Assembly: GCF_009765975.1 (NCBI RefSeq)
Contig: NZ_LMUJ01000036.1
Location: 88,588 to 152,587 of the forward strand
Origin: Acidisphaera sp. S103
Lineage (GTDB): Bacteria > Pseudomonadota > Alphaproteobacteria > Acetobacterales > Acetobacteraceae
Reading direction: 5' to 3'
DNA: 64,000 nucleotides
Numbering within the stretch: position 1 is the first letter of the stretch; every line of letters begins with the position of its first letter. Of this stretch, positions 8,434 to 16,954 are shown one piece after another. The notes under the pieces are model-generated. The model did no database searches. It saw nothing but the letters and a program-made list of their open reading frames with translations, and was not told where the DNA came from. Position numbers and translations under genes: made by a program.

Positions 8434-9306
8434 TTAAACAAAAAACGCGAGAAACCGGCTCAACGTCTCCTCCGGCGCCTGCTCCGGAATGAAATGGCCG
8501 CTGATCACCGGCCCGCCTTCCACATGCGTGGCATATTCCCGCCAAACATCCAGCACATTGTCGAACACCGCCTGCGTATGGCTTTCCGCCCCCCACATGA
8601 TCAGCAGCGGCACATCCGTCTTGCGCCCGAAATCGGCATCATCCATCGCCAGATCGATTGTCGCGCAGGCACGGTAATCGGCGCACGACGCCATAATCAT
8701 CTTCGGCGTGAAGCAGCGCACATATTCCGCCCAGGCTTCGGGCGTAAAAATGTCCCGCCCCGCCGGCGGCCGCACCATCATCGTGTCCAGAAACTGCTCC
8801 GGCGGCACTGCCGCCATCATCGCTTCCGGCAGCCCGCGCCCTTGCGGCATGAACACCCAGTGCCACGACTTCATCGCCCAGGACCGCGAGGCATTGTGCC
8901 AGACATGCCGGCTGGGAAGAATATCCAGGATGGCGCATTTGATCACCGCGTTCGGATGATCCTGCACCATCCGATGTGCCGTGCGCCCGCCGCGGTCATG
9001 GCCGGCGACATAGAACCGCTCGTAACCAAGTGCCCGCATTACCTCGATCTGATCCTGCCCCATCGCTCGGAATGAGTAATTGGAGGCCGTCTCGTCCGGT
9101 TCTGGCGCCGAACTGTCGCCATAGCCACGCAAATCCGTCGCCACCACATGGTACCGTTCGGCAAGCTGGTTGGCGATTTTGTGCCAGCAGACATGCGTTT
9201 GCGGATTTCCATGCAGCAACAGCAACGGCGGACCTTCACCCCCTTGCCGAACCCGAATCCGAGCGCCGGTCGTTTCGATAAACGTATCCGTGAAGTTCTC
9301 GAACAT
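8434..9306 (-). CDS. Fluoroacetate/haloacetate-dehalogenase-like alpha/beta hydrolase
   Basis: 290 residues. The oxyanion segment is LLLLHGNPQTHVCWHKIA, and the nucleophile elbow AGHDRGGRTAHR carries Asp where esterases have Ser, as in haloalkane and haloacetate dehalogenases. The catalytic His is in ISGHFIPEQAPE. A His-Trp pair (MKSWHWVFMPQ) sits where fluoroacetate dehalogenases bind the leaving halide, and LDILPSRHVW precedes it as in that family. Length and motif order match. It would release halide from short haloacids in the cytoplasm; epoxide hydrolase is the main alternative. The start at 9306 follows GAAGGAAA. Divergent from the MmgE/PrpD gene. Confidence 0.85.
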   Translation of the reverse strand: MFENFTDTFIETTGARIRVRQGGEGPPLLLLHGNPQTHVCWHKIANQLAERYHVVATDLRGYGDSSAPEPDETASNYSFRAMGQDQIEVMRALGYERFYVAGHDRGGRTAHRMVQDHPNAVIKCAILDILPSRHVWHNASRSWAMKSWHWVFMPQGRGLPEAMMAAVPPEQFLDTMMVRPPAGRDIFTPEAWAEYVRCFTPKMIMASCADYRACATIDLAMDDADFGRKTDVPLLIMWGAESHTQAVFDNVLDVWREYATHVEGGPVISGHFIPEQAPEETLSRFLAFFV

Positions 9307-9500
9307 CGATAATTTCCTTCCTCTCGATCGCCCGCCGGGCATGTCACGGCAAAATGCCATGAACACGAAAAATACGCTGATAAGTCAGACGTGTCATTTA
9401 GCCCCAGGATTACTGAATTGTCCTTATCGATCAACGTTGATAGTGCTGATGGAAAGGGCAGGGCGGTTTGAAGGAAAGACAATAGCGCTTGCCGCCCGAG

Positions 9501-9672
9501 GATCCATGCTGGGTGCCTTCCTGGGCATCTTCTCCGGCCCCGGCCCCTTACTCGCCTCTTTTGTCTCCTACGCGACGGAACGCCGCATCGCCAAAGACCC
9601 ATTCCGCTTCGGCAAAGGCGCGATCGAGGGCGTCGCCGGCCCCGAGGTCGCCAACAACACTGCAACCGCGCC
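9501..9672 (+). pseudogene. Internal fragment of a TctA-type tricarboxylate transporter
   Basis: In the leader of the next gene an open frame reads MLGAFLGIFSGPGPLLASF, VSYATERRIAKDPFRFGKGA and IEGVAGPEVANNTATA. The phrases PGPG-ASF-SYA-E and FGKGAIEGVAGPEAANNAA are hallmark parts of TctA, the large membrane subunit of tripartite tricarboxylate transporters. Only about 57 of roughly 500 residues remain, without start or stop. Homology ends abruptly at both sides, so this is debris of a deleted tct locus. Confidence 0.7.
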
Positions 9673-9835
9673 CCCTTCGATCTCGGCACATTATGCCTCA
9701 AAGGCCCAACTGCACCTGCCGTCTGGAATTCGGTACTGGCATACTGATCACGTCGACACGATGAGGACGCGCGACGCGGGAGGCATGCCGGGAATTGCCG
9801 CGGCACGCGCCGCCACCGCAGGAGGAGGAAACGAC

Positions 9836-11197
9836 ATGGAAGCAACCGCCGTACTGTCCGCATTTGCCAGCAGGACCCGCCCGCACGACATCAGTGCCGA
9901 GGCGATTGCTGCGACCAAGCGGCATATCCTGGATTGCGCCGGCGTGGCGCTCGCGGCCGCGACGGAACCGGCGGGGCGCATCATCCTCGATATCACGGAG
10001 GAACAGGGTGGCGCAGCGCAGGCAAGGGTATTCGGGTCGGGCCTGCGCACGACCACTGTTGCGGCGGCTTGGGCCAATGGGGCGCTCGCGCATCTGCTGG
10101 ACTATGACGATACCGGGTTCTCGCACCCGACGGCTTGCATTTTGCCGGCCGCGCTGGCGATGGCGGAAAGCATTGGCGCGAGCGGTAGCGATCTGGTGGC
10201 TGCCGTTTGCGTCGGCCTGGAAGTCTTCGAGCGGCTGTCATCATCCGGGCGACAACACGAGCCGGCACTGCGGCGCCGCGGCTTTCATCCCACGTCGTTG
10301 TATGGGTGTTCGGCGGCCGCGGCGGCGGCGGGCAACATCGTCGGACTGAACCCCACGCAGATGGCGGTCGCCATCGGACTCGCGGCGGCCAACGCCGGTG
10401 GACTGACGCAGCATTTCGGCACCTGGGGCAAGGGCATCCACGCCGGCAACGCGGCGCGCGCGGGCGTGACGTCTGTGTTGCTGGCGCGGAAAGACTATCT
10501 CGCCGACCTTGAATGTATCGAGGGCGACTATGGGTTCTTCTCAGCGTTCCATGGCCCGGGCAACTATGATCTCGGCAAGATGGCGGATGGGCTGGGCACG
10601 CATTGGTCGATCGTCGATCCAGGCCTGACCATCAAGAATTATCCATGCTGCGGCGGCAATCTACGCGCCCTCGATGCCGCGCAGGCATTGCTGCGGGAGA
10701 ACGACATTCGGTTCGACGACGTGGCCAGGCTGGAGGTCGATGTGCATCCGGACCTACTGCATGTCGTGCGATTTCATAAGCCCAGGCAGGGCTTCCGTGG
10801 CAAGTTCTCGATCGATTATGTGCTGGCAGCGATGCTGCTCGATGGGCGCGTCGATCTGGACTCGTTCACCGACGCGTACTGCAACGCGCCGCGGATGCGG
10901 GCGTCGCTGGACAAGGTGCAGGTCAACGCTCACGCCGGATGGCCGAATGACGCGACGGCGCGTCGCAAGTCCCCGGTCACCATCACGATGAATGATGGAC
11001 GGACGTTCACCAGGACCGTGGAGAAGGTACGCGGCAGCCCGGGCAACCCGATGACGCGCGACGAGTTGGTTGGCAAGTATCGTGGTTGCGCATCGCGCGT
11101 TCTGCAGGGCGAACGGTTGGAGCAGTCGATCGCGATGTTAGAGGCGCTTGATAAGACCCCGGCGGTCAAGGAGCTTATGGACACGCTGACGATCTGA
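9836..11197 (+). CDS. MmgE/PrpD family protein
   Basis: 453 residues, full family length. GGAGGAGG lies seven bases before the ATG at 9836. N-terminal all-helical domain: RHILDCAGVALAAATEPAGR, LAHLLDYDDTGFSHPTACIL, and GTWGKGIHAGNAARAGV; the smaller alpha/beta domain follows with NYPCCGGNLRALDAAQ and GKFSIDYVLAAMLLDGRVDL. The family includes 2-methylcitrate dehydratase, cis-aconitate decarboxylase and many uncharacterised catabolic enzymes; no methylcitrate genes are nearby, so the substrate is open. It does not sit in an operon: a TctA fragment lies upstream and fragments lie downstream. A paralogue is at 21874-23223. Confidence 0.9.
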   Translation: MEATAVLSAFASRTRPHDISAEAIAATKRHILDCAGVALAAATEPAGRIILDITEEQGGAAQARVFGSGLRTTTVAAAWANGALAHLLDYDDTGFSHPTACILPAALAMAESIGASGSDLVAAVCVGLEVFERLSSSGRQHEPALRRRGFHPTSLYGCSAAAAAAGNIVGLNPTQMAVAIGLAAANAGGLTQHFGTWGKGIHAGNAARAGVTSVLLARKDYLADLECIEGDYGFFSAFHGPGNYDLGKMADGLGTHWSIVDPGLTIKNYPCCGGNLRALDAAQALLRENDIRFDDVARLEVDVHPDLLHVVRFHKPRQGFRGKFSIDYVLAAMLLDGRVDLDSFTDAYCNAPRMRASLDKVQVNAHAGWPNDATARRKSPVTITMNDGRTFTRTVEKVRGSPGNPMTRDELVGKYRGCASRVLQGERLEQSIAMLEALDKTPAVKELMDTLTI

Positions 11198-11476
11198 TTG
11201 GCGATGGCGGGCGCAGGTTCTGTCGCAGATTTTGCCGCCCGATCAGCGCACTCTCGGCTCCCGGGCATGCACGTGTCGCGTTCGCTCGTGCCTGGTGAAC
11301 GCTGATCATCGATCGAGTGATCGCCGGGCCGTCGAAGCATTGGGCTCGGCAATCCTGGCGATCGAAGTGTACCTGCTCGCGACGGACGTATTCTATCGCG
11401 ACCGACTCGATAACGCGCGCGTCTGGGGCCGCGTGGGGTTGGCGGGGCGGCCACACGCCGAACGAGACTCATACCA
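11198..11476. other. Intergenic, no gene recognised; possible lone IS6-type end
   Basis: About 280 bp after the MmgE/PrpD gene. At 11216 GGTTCTGTCGCAGATTTT resembles the terminal repeat of IS6-family elements (GGTTCTGTTGCAAA type). A similar GGTTCTGTCACAGCTTTT lies at 8080. No transposase is present. A plus-strand frame (11232-11480) has no recognisable product. Confidence 0.3.
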
Positions 11477-11604
11477 CTAGCTGGCGTACTCTGGTCTGCT
11501 CGGTGAAAAGACATCGAGATTGAGAACCGGCTCATCGCCGACCACCTCACCCCAATGCTCCACATTCGGCGGAACCACCAGCAGGCCGCCGGGTCCGAAA
11601 GGCG
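11477..11604 (-). pseudogene. C-terminal fragment of a cupin protein
   Basis: Minus-strand codons reading PFGPGGLLVVPPNVEHWGEV then VGDEPVLNLDVFSPSRPEYA and S-stop. VVPPNVEHWGE-LDVFSP is the usual end of single-domain cupins (motif 2 with its His). The frame is joined directly to the LivH fragment upstream, in a different reading frame, so no start remains. Confidence 0.6.
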
Positions 11605-11860
11605 GTATATTGTGTGGGCGTGATCAGGATCCCGGCCAACGCCCGAAGGGCAGCGCTCAGCGCGAACGCCAGGGACAACATTCGCGCCACCGGAATGCCC
11701 TGCAATGCCGCCGCCTCGCGGTCGATGGCGCAGGCCCGCATTGCCTTGCCGGTGCGGGTCAGCCCGAAGAACACGGCCAGCGCCAGGATCGCAAGCGCCG
11801 ACGTCCCCACGATCCACAGCAGTTGATATCCAACGGCGACACCGCCGATCATCAACGGCG
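11605..11860 (-). pseudogene. Internal fragment of a LivH-type branched-chain amino acid permease
   Basis: About 85 minus-strand codons: GYQLLWIVGTSALAILALAV, FFGLTRTGKAMRACAIDREA, AALQGIPVARMLSLAFALSA, ALAGILITPTQYTAF. TRTGKAMRACA-DREAA-L-GI and FALSAALGALAG are signature segments of LivH permeases in the HAAT ABC family. Both ends are truncated, one into a cupin fragment and one into an opposite-strand aldo/keto reductase fragment. Confidence 0.75.
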
Positions 11861-11863
11861 GGC

Positions 11864-11959
11864 GACGCGATCGCCGCGGTGGACGTAAGACTGTCCGGAG
11901 ATGAGATCGCCGCACTTGAGGAACCTTACGTTCCGCACGAGGTCGTCGGCTTCCTATAG
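11864..11959 (+). pseudogene. C-terminal fragment of an aldo/keto reductase
   Basis: Plus-strand codons GDAIAAVDVRLSGDEIAALE then EPYVPHEVVGFL-stop. A-DV-LS-DEIAALE-PYVPH is the standard C terminus of AKR oxidoreductases that reduce carbonyls with NADPH. It abuts the LivH fragment, which points the other way, so the junction is a rearrangement point. Confidence 0.65.
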
Positions 11960-12136
11960 TCCGAGAAAGGTCAGAAGCTGTCGGACCGCGCAGCCGCAGG
12001 GAGTGAGAAGCGCGCGCGAGATCGTCGAAAACGAGCAGCAGTTTTCGTTGAACCATGCGCCCTGCGCCAGCCCACGCCATCGCCCCTATGCCCAGGCTCC
12101 AGTGGATTTTTTGCTATTTGAACCGCGGCGCAGACA

Positions 12137-13333
12137 CTATGCAGGAAGGCAGGAAGGACCGATCGGCTCAAAACTCTTGTAAGTCAGGATAAACTCCTGG
12201 TGCCCCAGTGACTCGGAACACGTCTTCGTCCCGTTCCCCAGAGACACCACCAGATCGCGGATTTCCTGACCGACCTCCGCCAGCTCCGCCCGGCCTTCCA
12301 GGATGCGGCCGGCATCGACGTCCATGTCCTCATGCATCCGGCGATAGGTTTCGGGGTTGGCGCAGATCTTCACCACCGGTGAAATCGCCGACCCCACCAC
12401 CGACCCGCGTCCGGTGACGAACAGCACGGCATGACTGCCGCAGGCGATCAATTCGGCAATCTCGGCGTTGTCGTTGATATTGGGGAAACCGAAGCGCACC
12501 TCTCCGTCGGGTACGACATCCAACAGGTAAAGCCCGCCGCGCGGCGGCACATCGCCCGGCTTGATCAGCCCCGCGATGTGCGAAGACCCCGATTTGGCAT
12601 ACGCCCCCAGCGATTTCTCTTCGATCGTGGACAGCCCGCCTTCCGCATTGCCCGCGGCAAACGAGCCGTAGCCCAGCGTCTCGTAATAGCGTGCGGCCTT
12701 GGCCACGGCGCCCTCGATCTCGCGCCCCAATTCCGGTGTCGCGGCACGCGCTGCCATGATGTGTTCGCAGCCGATCAACTCACCGGTTTCCTCAAAGATG
12801 CACGCCGCCCCTTCGTCGACCAGCAGATCGAACGCGATGCCCGCGGCGGGATTGCCGGTCAGGCCGGACGTGCCATCCGATCCGCCGCAGACGGTGCCGA
12901 TCACCAACTCCGAAACGTTCATCGCCACGGTCGGTGCCGCATCCAGTTCGGCCCGCCGGTCCGCGACCCAGGCGCGTCCCTCGGCGATCGCCGCACGCGT
13001 GCCGCCGGTCCGTTGAATGGTGATCGTATGCACCGGGCGTTCGGACGCGGCGACAAACTCGGCCAGCCGAAACCGGTCGAAACTCTCGCACCCCAGCGAC
13101 ACCAGCAGCACCGCACCCACATTGGGATGCGTACACAGCCGCTCCAGCATCAAATGCGCGTAATCGTTCGGGTAGCAGCCGGGAAAACCGATGACATGCA
13201 CATCGTTCTCGCGCAGCGGCAGCGCGATTTCCCGAGCCACGTGGTGAGCACATTCCACCAGATACGCCACCGCGACGACGTTACGGATGCCTTTGCGCCC
13301 GTCGTGACGCAGCCAGCCGCGCATGACACTCAT
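12137..13333 (-). CDS. UxaA-family dehydratase, large (C-terminal-type) subunit
   Basis: 398 residues matching the catalytic part of altronate/galactarate/sulfolactate dehydratases (UxaA_C). Recognisable segments are GWLRHDGRKGIRNVVAVAYL, IGFPGCYPNDYAHLML, VSLGCESF, IQRTGGTRAAIAEG, TVCGGSDGTSGLTGNPA, FEETGELIGCEH, LGYGSFAAGNAEGGLSTIEEKSLGA, and VVKICANPETYRRM. The conserved cysteines probably hold iron. It overlaps the SAF subunit by 4 bp (ATGA), as in the split SuyA/SuyB arrangement. It would dehydrate a sugar acid or other 2-hydroxy acid. Last gene of the GntR operon. The last 15 residues (FEPIGPSCLPA) are low in conservation and may be altered at the junction with the fragment region. Confidence 0.85.
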   Translation of the reverse strand: MSVMRGWLRHDGRKGIRNVVAVAYLVECAHHVAREIALPLRENDVHVIGFPGCYPNDYAHLMLERLCTHPNVGAVLLVSLGCESFDRFRLAEFVAASERPVHTITIQRTGGTRAAIAEGRAWVADRRAELDAAPTVAMNVSELVIGTVCGGSDGTSGLTGNPAAGIAFDLLVDEGAACIFEETGELIGCEHIMAARAATPELGREIEGAVAKAARYYETLGYGSFAAGNAEGGLSTIEEKSLGAYAKSGSSHIAGLIKPGDVPPRGGLYLLDVVPDGEVRFGFPNINDNAEIAELIACGSHAVLFVTGRGSVVGSAISPVVKICANPETYRRMHEDMDVDAGRILEGRAELAEVGQEIRDLVVSLGNGTKTCSESLGHQEFILTYKSFEPIGPSCLPA

Positions 13334-13650
13334 TGGCTCGCTCCCTGTAACGATATGCTCTGCGTGTAGTCGCTGGCGATATTATGCACATGCACATGCT
13401 CGCCGGCGGCGATATCGCGTGTCGCCGTTCCGATCGGCGCGCCGTATTTGCTGACTTTCTCGCCCGCCGCGATCGGACGGCGCGCCAACTTGTGGCCCAG
13501 CGGCATGGCCCGAACCATCGTCACGTCCGCACCGCGAATCTGGATCGTTTCCCCCACACCGATCGGCGAGCGCGTGATCAGCACGTTGTCGTCCGCATGC
13601 AGCAGCAGCAGGCGGCGATCGGTATCCGCGTCCGGCATAAGGGCGGCCAT
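13330..13650 (-). CDS. UxaA-family dehydratase, small SAF-domain subunit
   Basis: 106 residues. The fold is the N-terminal SAF domain that caps altronate/galactarate dehydratases: LLLHADDNVLITRSPIGVGE, MVRAMPLGHKLARRPIAAGE, VSKYGAPIGTATRDIAAGEH, VHVHNI. GHK-A-R-I--GE--KYG-PIG is diagnostic. Encoded separately and overlapping the large subunit by 4 bp, so the two form one enzyme. Confidence 0.88.
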   Translation of the reverse strand: MAALMPDADTDRRLLLLHADDNVLITRSPIGVGETIQIRGADVTMVRAMPLGHKLARRPIAAGEKVSKYGAPIGTATRDIAAGEHVHVHNIASDYTQSISLQGASQ

Positions 13651-14297
13651 CAGAATTTACCGTGACGCAGATAGGCTTCCTGCGGATCGACGCCCGACAG
13701 AATGGCCGAACGCACCTTGTTCTCGGTTGCGATGGCGGTCTCAGACTTGCCGATCACGTCCTCGACGATCGCCTTGGGCACGCGGATCGCACCGTCGCGG
13801 TCGCCCAGGATGTAATCGCCGGGTTGCACGACCACGTCGCCGATCTTGATTTCCACATCGGTCGCGCGCGGCTTCCACCACGCCACGATATCGCGCGGCG
13901 TGAAGCCACGGCACCAGGTCTGGAACCCGAGCTCCAGCAGGAAGTCGATATCGCGCGCGAACCCGTCCACCAGGCAACCGCGTACACCCTTGTTGCGCAG
14001 GGTCTCGGCCGACAACTCACCCATATGCGCCACGATCCGGTCGTTCGGCTGATTGATCCAGATATGACCCGCCGGCGCCTTGGACAACAGCCCCGTCCAC
14101 GCCAGCAACGTGTCGTGCGCGTCAAAATCGGCGGACGTCATGCCCTCGATGGTGAACGCCGGTCCCGCCATGCGGCGTTCCGGCATGATCGGTCGTAGTT
14201 CCGGCGGAAAGGTGAAGTCGCGCAAACCCATGCCGCGCATCACGTCATGCACCACACCTGTATAGCAACGCTCCAACCGTTCGGTCAGCGCATCCAT
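13650..14297 (-). CDS. RraA-family protein (4-hydroxy-4-methyl-2-oxoglutarate aldolase-like)
   Basis: 215 residues. RraA/HMG-aldolase hallmarks are present: AGPAFTIEG, the RGCLVDGFARDIDFL segment containing the metal-pocket R-G--D--RD pattern, then GDVVVQPGDYILGDRDGAIRVP. Known members are either pyruvate-releasing class II aldolases or, as RraA, RNase E inhibitors. Position between the racemase-family enzyme and the UxaA pair (TGATG overlap) argues for an aldolase or related catabolic role on a 2-oxo acid, not the RNase inhibitor. Confidence 0.87.
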   Translation of the reverse strand: MDALTERLERCYTGVVHDVMRGMGLRDFTFPPELRPIMPERRMAGPAFTIEGMTSADFDAHDTLLAWTGLLSKAPAGHIWINQPNDRIVAHMGELSAETLRNKGVRGCLVDGFARDIDFLLELGFQTWCRGFTPRDIVAWWKPRATDVEIKIGDVVVQPGDYILGDRDGAIRVPKAIVEDVIGKSETAIATENKVRSAILSGVDPQEAYLRHGKF

Positions 14298-14309
14298 TAT
14301 CCTGTCTCC

Positions 14310-15419
14310 TTAAACCGCCGTGAATCCCAGCGAAGCGTCCGCCATCTTTTCGATCGCCGGCCAATCCCACGCGATGCCAATGCCGGGTTCGGTCGAAGGC
14401 ACCGCCCGTCCGTTCTCGATCCGCATCCCCTCGGTCGTAATGCTGTCCAACTGCGGGATGTATTCCACCCAGCGCGCATTCGGCACCGCGCAGCACAGCG
14501 CGACATGCAGCTCCATCAGGAAATGCGGGCAAACCGGCACATTGAATGTCTCCGCCAGATGCGCGACCTTCAGCCATGGCGTGATCCCACCGATGCGCCC
14601 GACATCCACCTGCACGATCGAACATGCGCCGGCCGCGATGTATTCGCGGAAATGCAACGGGCTGTAGATGCTTTCGCCGACAGCGATGGGCACCGCCGTA
14701 CTGCGCGCCAGCCGCACATGCCCACCCAGATCGTCGGCCGGCAGAGGTTCCTCGAACCAGGCTATATCCAGCGGCTCATACTGCCGCGCTCGGCGGATCG
14801 CTTCGTCAACGGTGAAGGCCTGGTTGGCATCGGTCATGATTTCCATGGCTGGCCCGATCGCATCGCGCACCGCCGACAGCCTGGCCACGTCCTCGGACAC
14901 ATGCGGCCGGCCGATCTTGATCTTCACACCGCCGAACCCGGCTTCCTTCGCCCGCAGCGCATCATCCACCAGCGCCTGCGGTTCCAGATGCAACCATCCG
15001 CCTTCAGTCGTATATAGCGGCACCGATGGCTGCGCGCCCCCGGCCATGACATGCAGCGGCAACCCCGCCTTGCGGCAGCGCAGATCCCATAGCGCCGTAT
15101 CCACCGCCGCCTGTGCGATGGCTGTGATCGCCCCCACGGTCGTTGCATGTGTCATGAACATCAGGTCGCGCCAGATGCGCTCCACCTCCGCCGCATCCCG
15201 CCCGAGCAGGGCAGGGGCGAAGGTGCGTTCGATCAGCTTCATCACCGAAGCGCCGCCGGTGCCGATCGTGTAGGAATAGCCGGCCCCGGTCGCACCATCC
15301 GAATCGGTGATGCGCACGATCGGCGTTTCCTGCGACACGAAACTCTGGATCGCATCGACGCGCTTCACCTTGGGCACGAGGTCCACAAGCAGCGCCTCGA
15401 CCTTGACGATCTTCGCCAT
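14310..15419 (-). CDS. Mandelate racemase/muconate lactonizing enzyme family protein
   Basis: 369 residues of the enolase superfamily. The N-terminal capping domain contains QETPIVRITDSDGATGAGYS. The barrel shows the KxK base (GGVKIKIGRPH), metal ligands in MTDANQAF, WFEEPLPADD and VGESIY, and a His base in VCPHFLMELH. The Lys plus His pair is typical of the mandelate racemase subgroup, which holds acid-sugar dehydratases and racemases. Together with the UxaA pair and RraA it points to catabolism of an aldaric or aldonic acid. Located 12 bp upstream of the RraA gene in the operon. Confidence 0.9.
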   Translation of the reverse strand: MAKIVKVEALLVDLVPKVKRVDAIQSFVSQETPIVRITDSDGATGAGYSYTIGTGGASVMKLIERTFAPALLGRDAAEVERIWRDLMFMTHATTVGAITAIAQAAVDTALWDLRCRKAGLPLHVMAGGAQPSVPLYTTEGGWLHLEPQALVDDALRAKEAGFGGVKIKIGRPHVSEDVARLSAVRDAIGPAMEIMTDANQAFTVDEAIRRARQYEPLDIAWFEEPLPADDLGGHVRLARSTAVPIAVGESIYSPLHFREYIAAGACSIVQVDVGRIGGITPWLKVAHLAETFNVPVCPHFLMELHVALCCAVPNARWVEYIPQLDSITTEGMRIENGRAVPSTEPGIGIAWDWPAIEKMADASLGFTAV

Positions 15420-15438
15420 TGGTTACGCCTTCCCCCGG

Positions 15439-16257
15439 TTATGAATAACGCGGCAATTCGGCGTTCACCGTGCCCATCCATTTCTGCTGCAGCGGCTGGA
15501 TCTCCTGGTTCGTCCACAGCATGAACAGCGCGGTGTTGACCCAGTGCAGCAGATCGGCATCACCACGGCGCAGCCCGATCGCCATCGGCGCCTGCGACAC
15601 CACGTATTTCGTCTCCAGTGCCAACGCCGGGTTGCGATCGCGGATGGCGACACCCAGCGCCGCCGACGTCACGATCGCCTGGACCTGTCCGGCCAGCAGC
15701 GCCTGGCTGGTGCTCGCGTCGTCGTCGTAGCGCTGGATATCGGTGCCCTCGGGCGCATGGCGCGTCACCGCGATGTCGTTGGTGGTGGAGCGCGTAACGC
15801 CGATACGCTTGCCCTTCAGGTCGGCGTTGCCGGTCAGCCCGAGCGACTTGGGCGCGAGCGCCACCTGCTGATCCACGAACACGCAGTTGGAAAACGCGAT
15901 CGCCTTGGCCCGTTCCGACGTGATGGAGAACGACGAGATCACGATGTCCACCTTGCCCGAAGTCAGCGACGGGATCCGGTTGGCGGCGACGATATCGACG
16001 ATCTGAACCTTCACCCCGAGTTCCTTGGCGATCAGCTTCGCCGTGCCGACATCGTAGCCGTCCGGTTCCATGTTCGAGTTGGTCAGCCCATAGGGCGGCG
16101 TGCCCAGCGAGGTGCCCACGATCAGCGACCCACGCTTGATGATCGTGTCCAGCGTGTCGCCGCCCGGTGCAGACTGGGCTCGGGCATCCTCGACCGTGGC
16201 AGCCAACGCCAGCGGCAACGCAGCGGCCCCGAAAGCAAGGCGGCGGGAGATCGTCAT
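15439..16257 (-). CDS. ABC transporter periplasmic binding protein, polar amino acid type
   Basis: 272 residues, SBP_bac_3 family. Signal peptide with a twin Arg start (MTISRRLAFGAAALPLALAA) cleaved near DARAQ. Mature protein: IIKRGSLIVGTSLGTPPYGL, DGYDVGTAKLIAKELG, VDIVISSFSITSERAKAIAF, LKGKRIGVTRSTTNDIAV, QALLAGQVQAIVTS. It binds the ligand for the two permeases encoded directly upstream. Related proteins bind amino acids or small carboxylates, so a hydroxy acid is plausible given the operon. Confidence 0.92.
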   Translation of the reverse strand: MTISRRLAFGAAALPLALAATVEDARAQSAPGGDTLDTIIKRGSLIVGTSLGTPPYGLTNSNMEPDGYDVGTAKLIAKELGVKVQIVDIVAANRIPSLTSGKVDIVISSFSITSERAKAIAFSNCVFVDQQVALAPKSLGLTGNADLKGKRIGVTRSTTNDIAVTRHAPEGTDIQRYDDDASTSQALLAGQVQAIVTSAALGVAIRDRNPALALETKYVVSQAPMAIGLRRGDADLLHWVNTALFMLWTNQEIQPLQQKWMGTVNAELPRYS

Positions 16258-16283
16258 ATGTATTCCTCCGGTTTGTTGATGGG

Positions 16284-16952
16284 TCAGATCAGTGACGGTT
16301 CGACATGTCCGCGCCCCATCCGAGCCTCCAGCCGGCGGCTGGCAAGTGAGATCGGATAGCAGATCGCGAAGTAGAAGGCGGCCACGGTCAGAAAGACCGC
16401 CAGCGGCTGAAACGTAACATTGGAAACAATCTGCCCCGCCCGCGTCAACTCACGGAAGCCGATGATCGAGGCCAGGGCGGTGTTCTTCACCAACTGCACG
16501 ATGAACCCCACGGTCGGTGGAATGGCGGGCCGTATCGCCTGCGGCACGACAACCAGCCGCAGCGTGGCCATCCGGCCCAGACCCAGCGCGCCCGCTGCCT
16601 CCCATTGGCCGGTCGGCACGCCCTCGATGGCACCGCGCCAGATGTCGCCGAAGAAGGCCGAGGCATACAATGTGAAAGCCAACGCCGCCGCCGCCAACGG
16701 CGGAACGTCCAGCCCGGCGAAGGCCGCGCCAAAGTAGGCCAGGAACAGTTGCACCAGCAGTGGCGTCCCCTGCACGATCGTGACGAAGGCGATCGCGATC
16801 CATTGCAGCGCGCGCGTCCGCGACACGCGCAGCACGGCGATCATCATCCCACCCACCGCGCCACCGCCCAATGCGATCCCGGCGAGCGCGGCCGTCCACA
16901 GCGCGGCGTGCGCCAGAAACACCACATGCCCGAAGGAAAATGTTTGGAACAT
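16284..16952 (-). CDS. ABC transporter permease, HisMQ type (second)
   Basis: 222 residues starting MFQTFSFGHVVFLAHAALWT, with about five membrane helices and the EAA loop EAAGALGLGRMATLRLVVVPQ, then LVKNTALASIIGFRELTRAG. The HisMQ signature VQGTPLLVQLFLAYFG is present. Two bases separate it from the first permease. Together the two would form a heterodimeric inner-membrane channel. A longer open frame reaching 17639 is an antisense-free extension through the neighbouring permease in another frame and is not used. Confidence 0.92.
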   Translation of the reverse strand: MFQTFSFGHVVFLAHAALWTAALAGIALGGGAVGGMMIAVLRVSRTRALQWIAIAFVTIVQGTPLLVQLFLAYFGAAFAGLDVPPLAAAALAFTLYASAFFGDIWRGAIEGVPTGQWEAAGALGLGRMATLRLVVVPQAIRPAIPPTVGFIVQLVKNTALASIIGFRELTRAGQIVSNVTFQPLAVFLTVAAFYFAICYPISLASRRLEARMGRGHVEPSLI

Positions 16953-16954
16953 CG

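Noticed and set aside
10930-11817. 295-residue minus-strand frame
   Set aside because: It runs antisense through the MmgE/PrpD gene and out of frame across the cupin and LivH fragments; no motifs.
13650-14297. RraA as inhibitor of RNase E
   Set aside because: Its place inside a catabolic operon and the aldolase-like active-site pattern favour a metabolic role over ribonuclease control.
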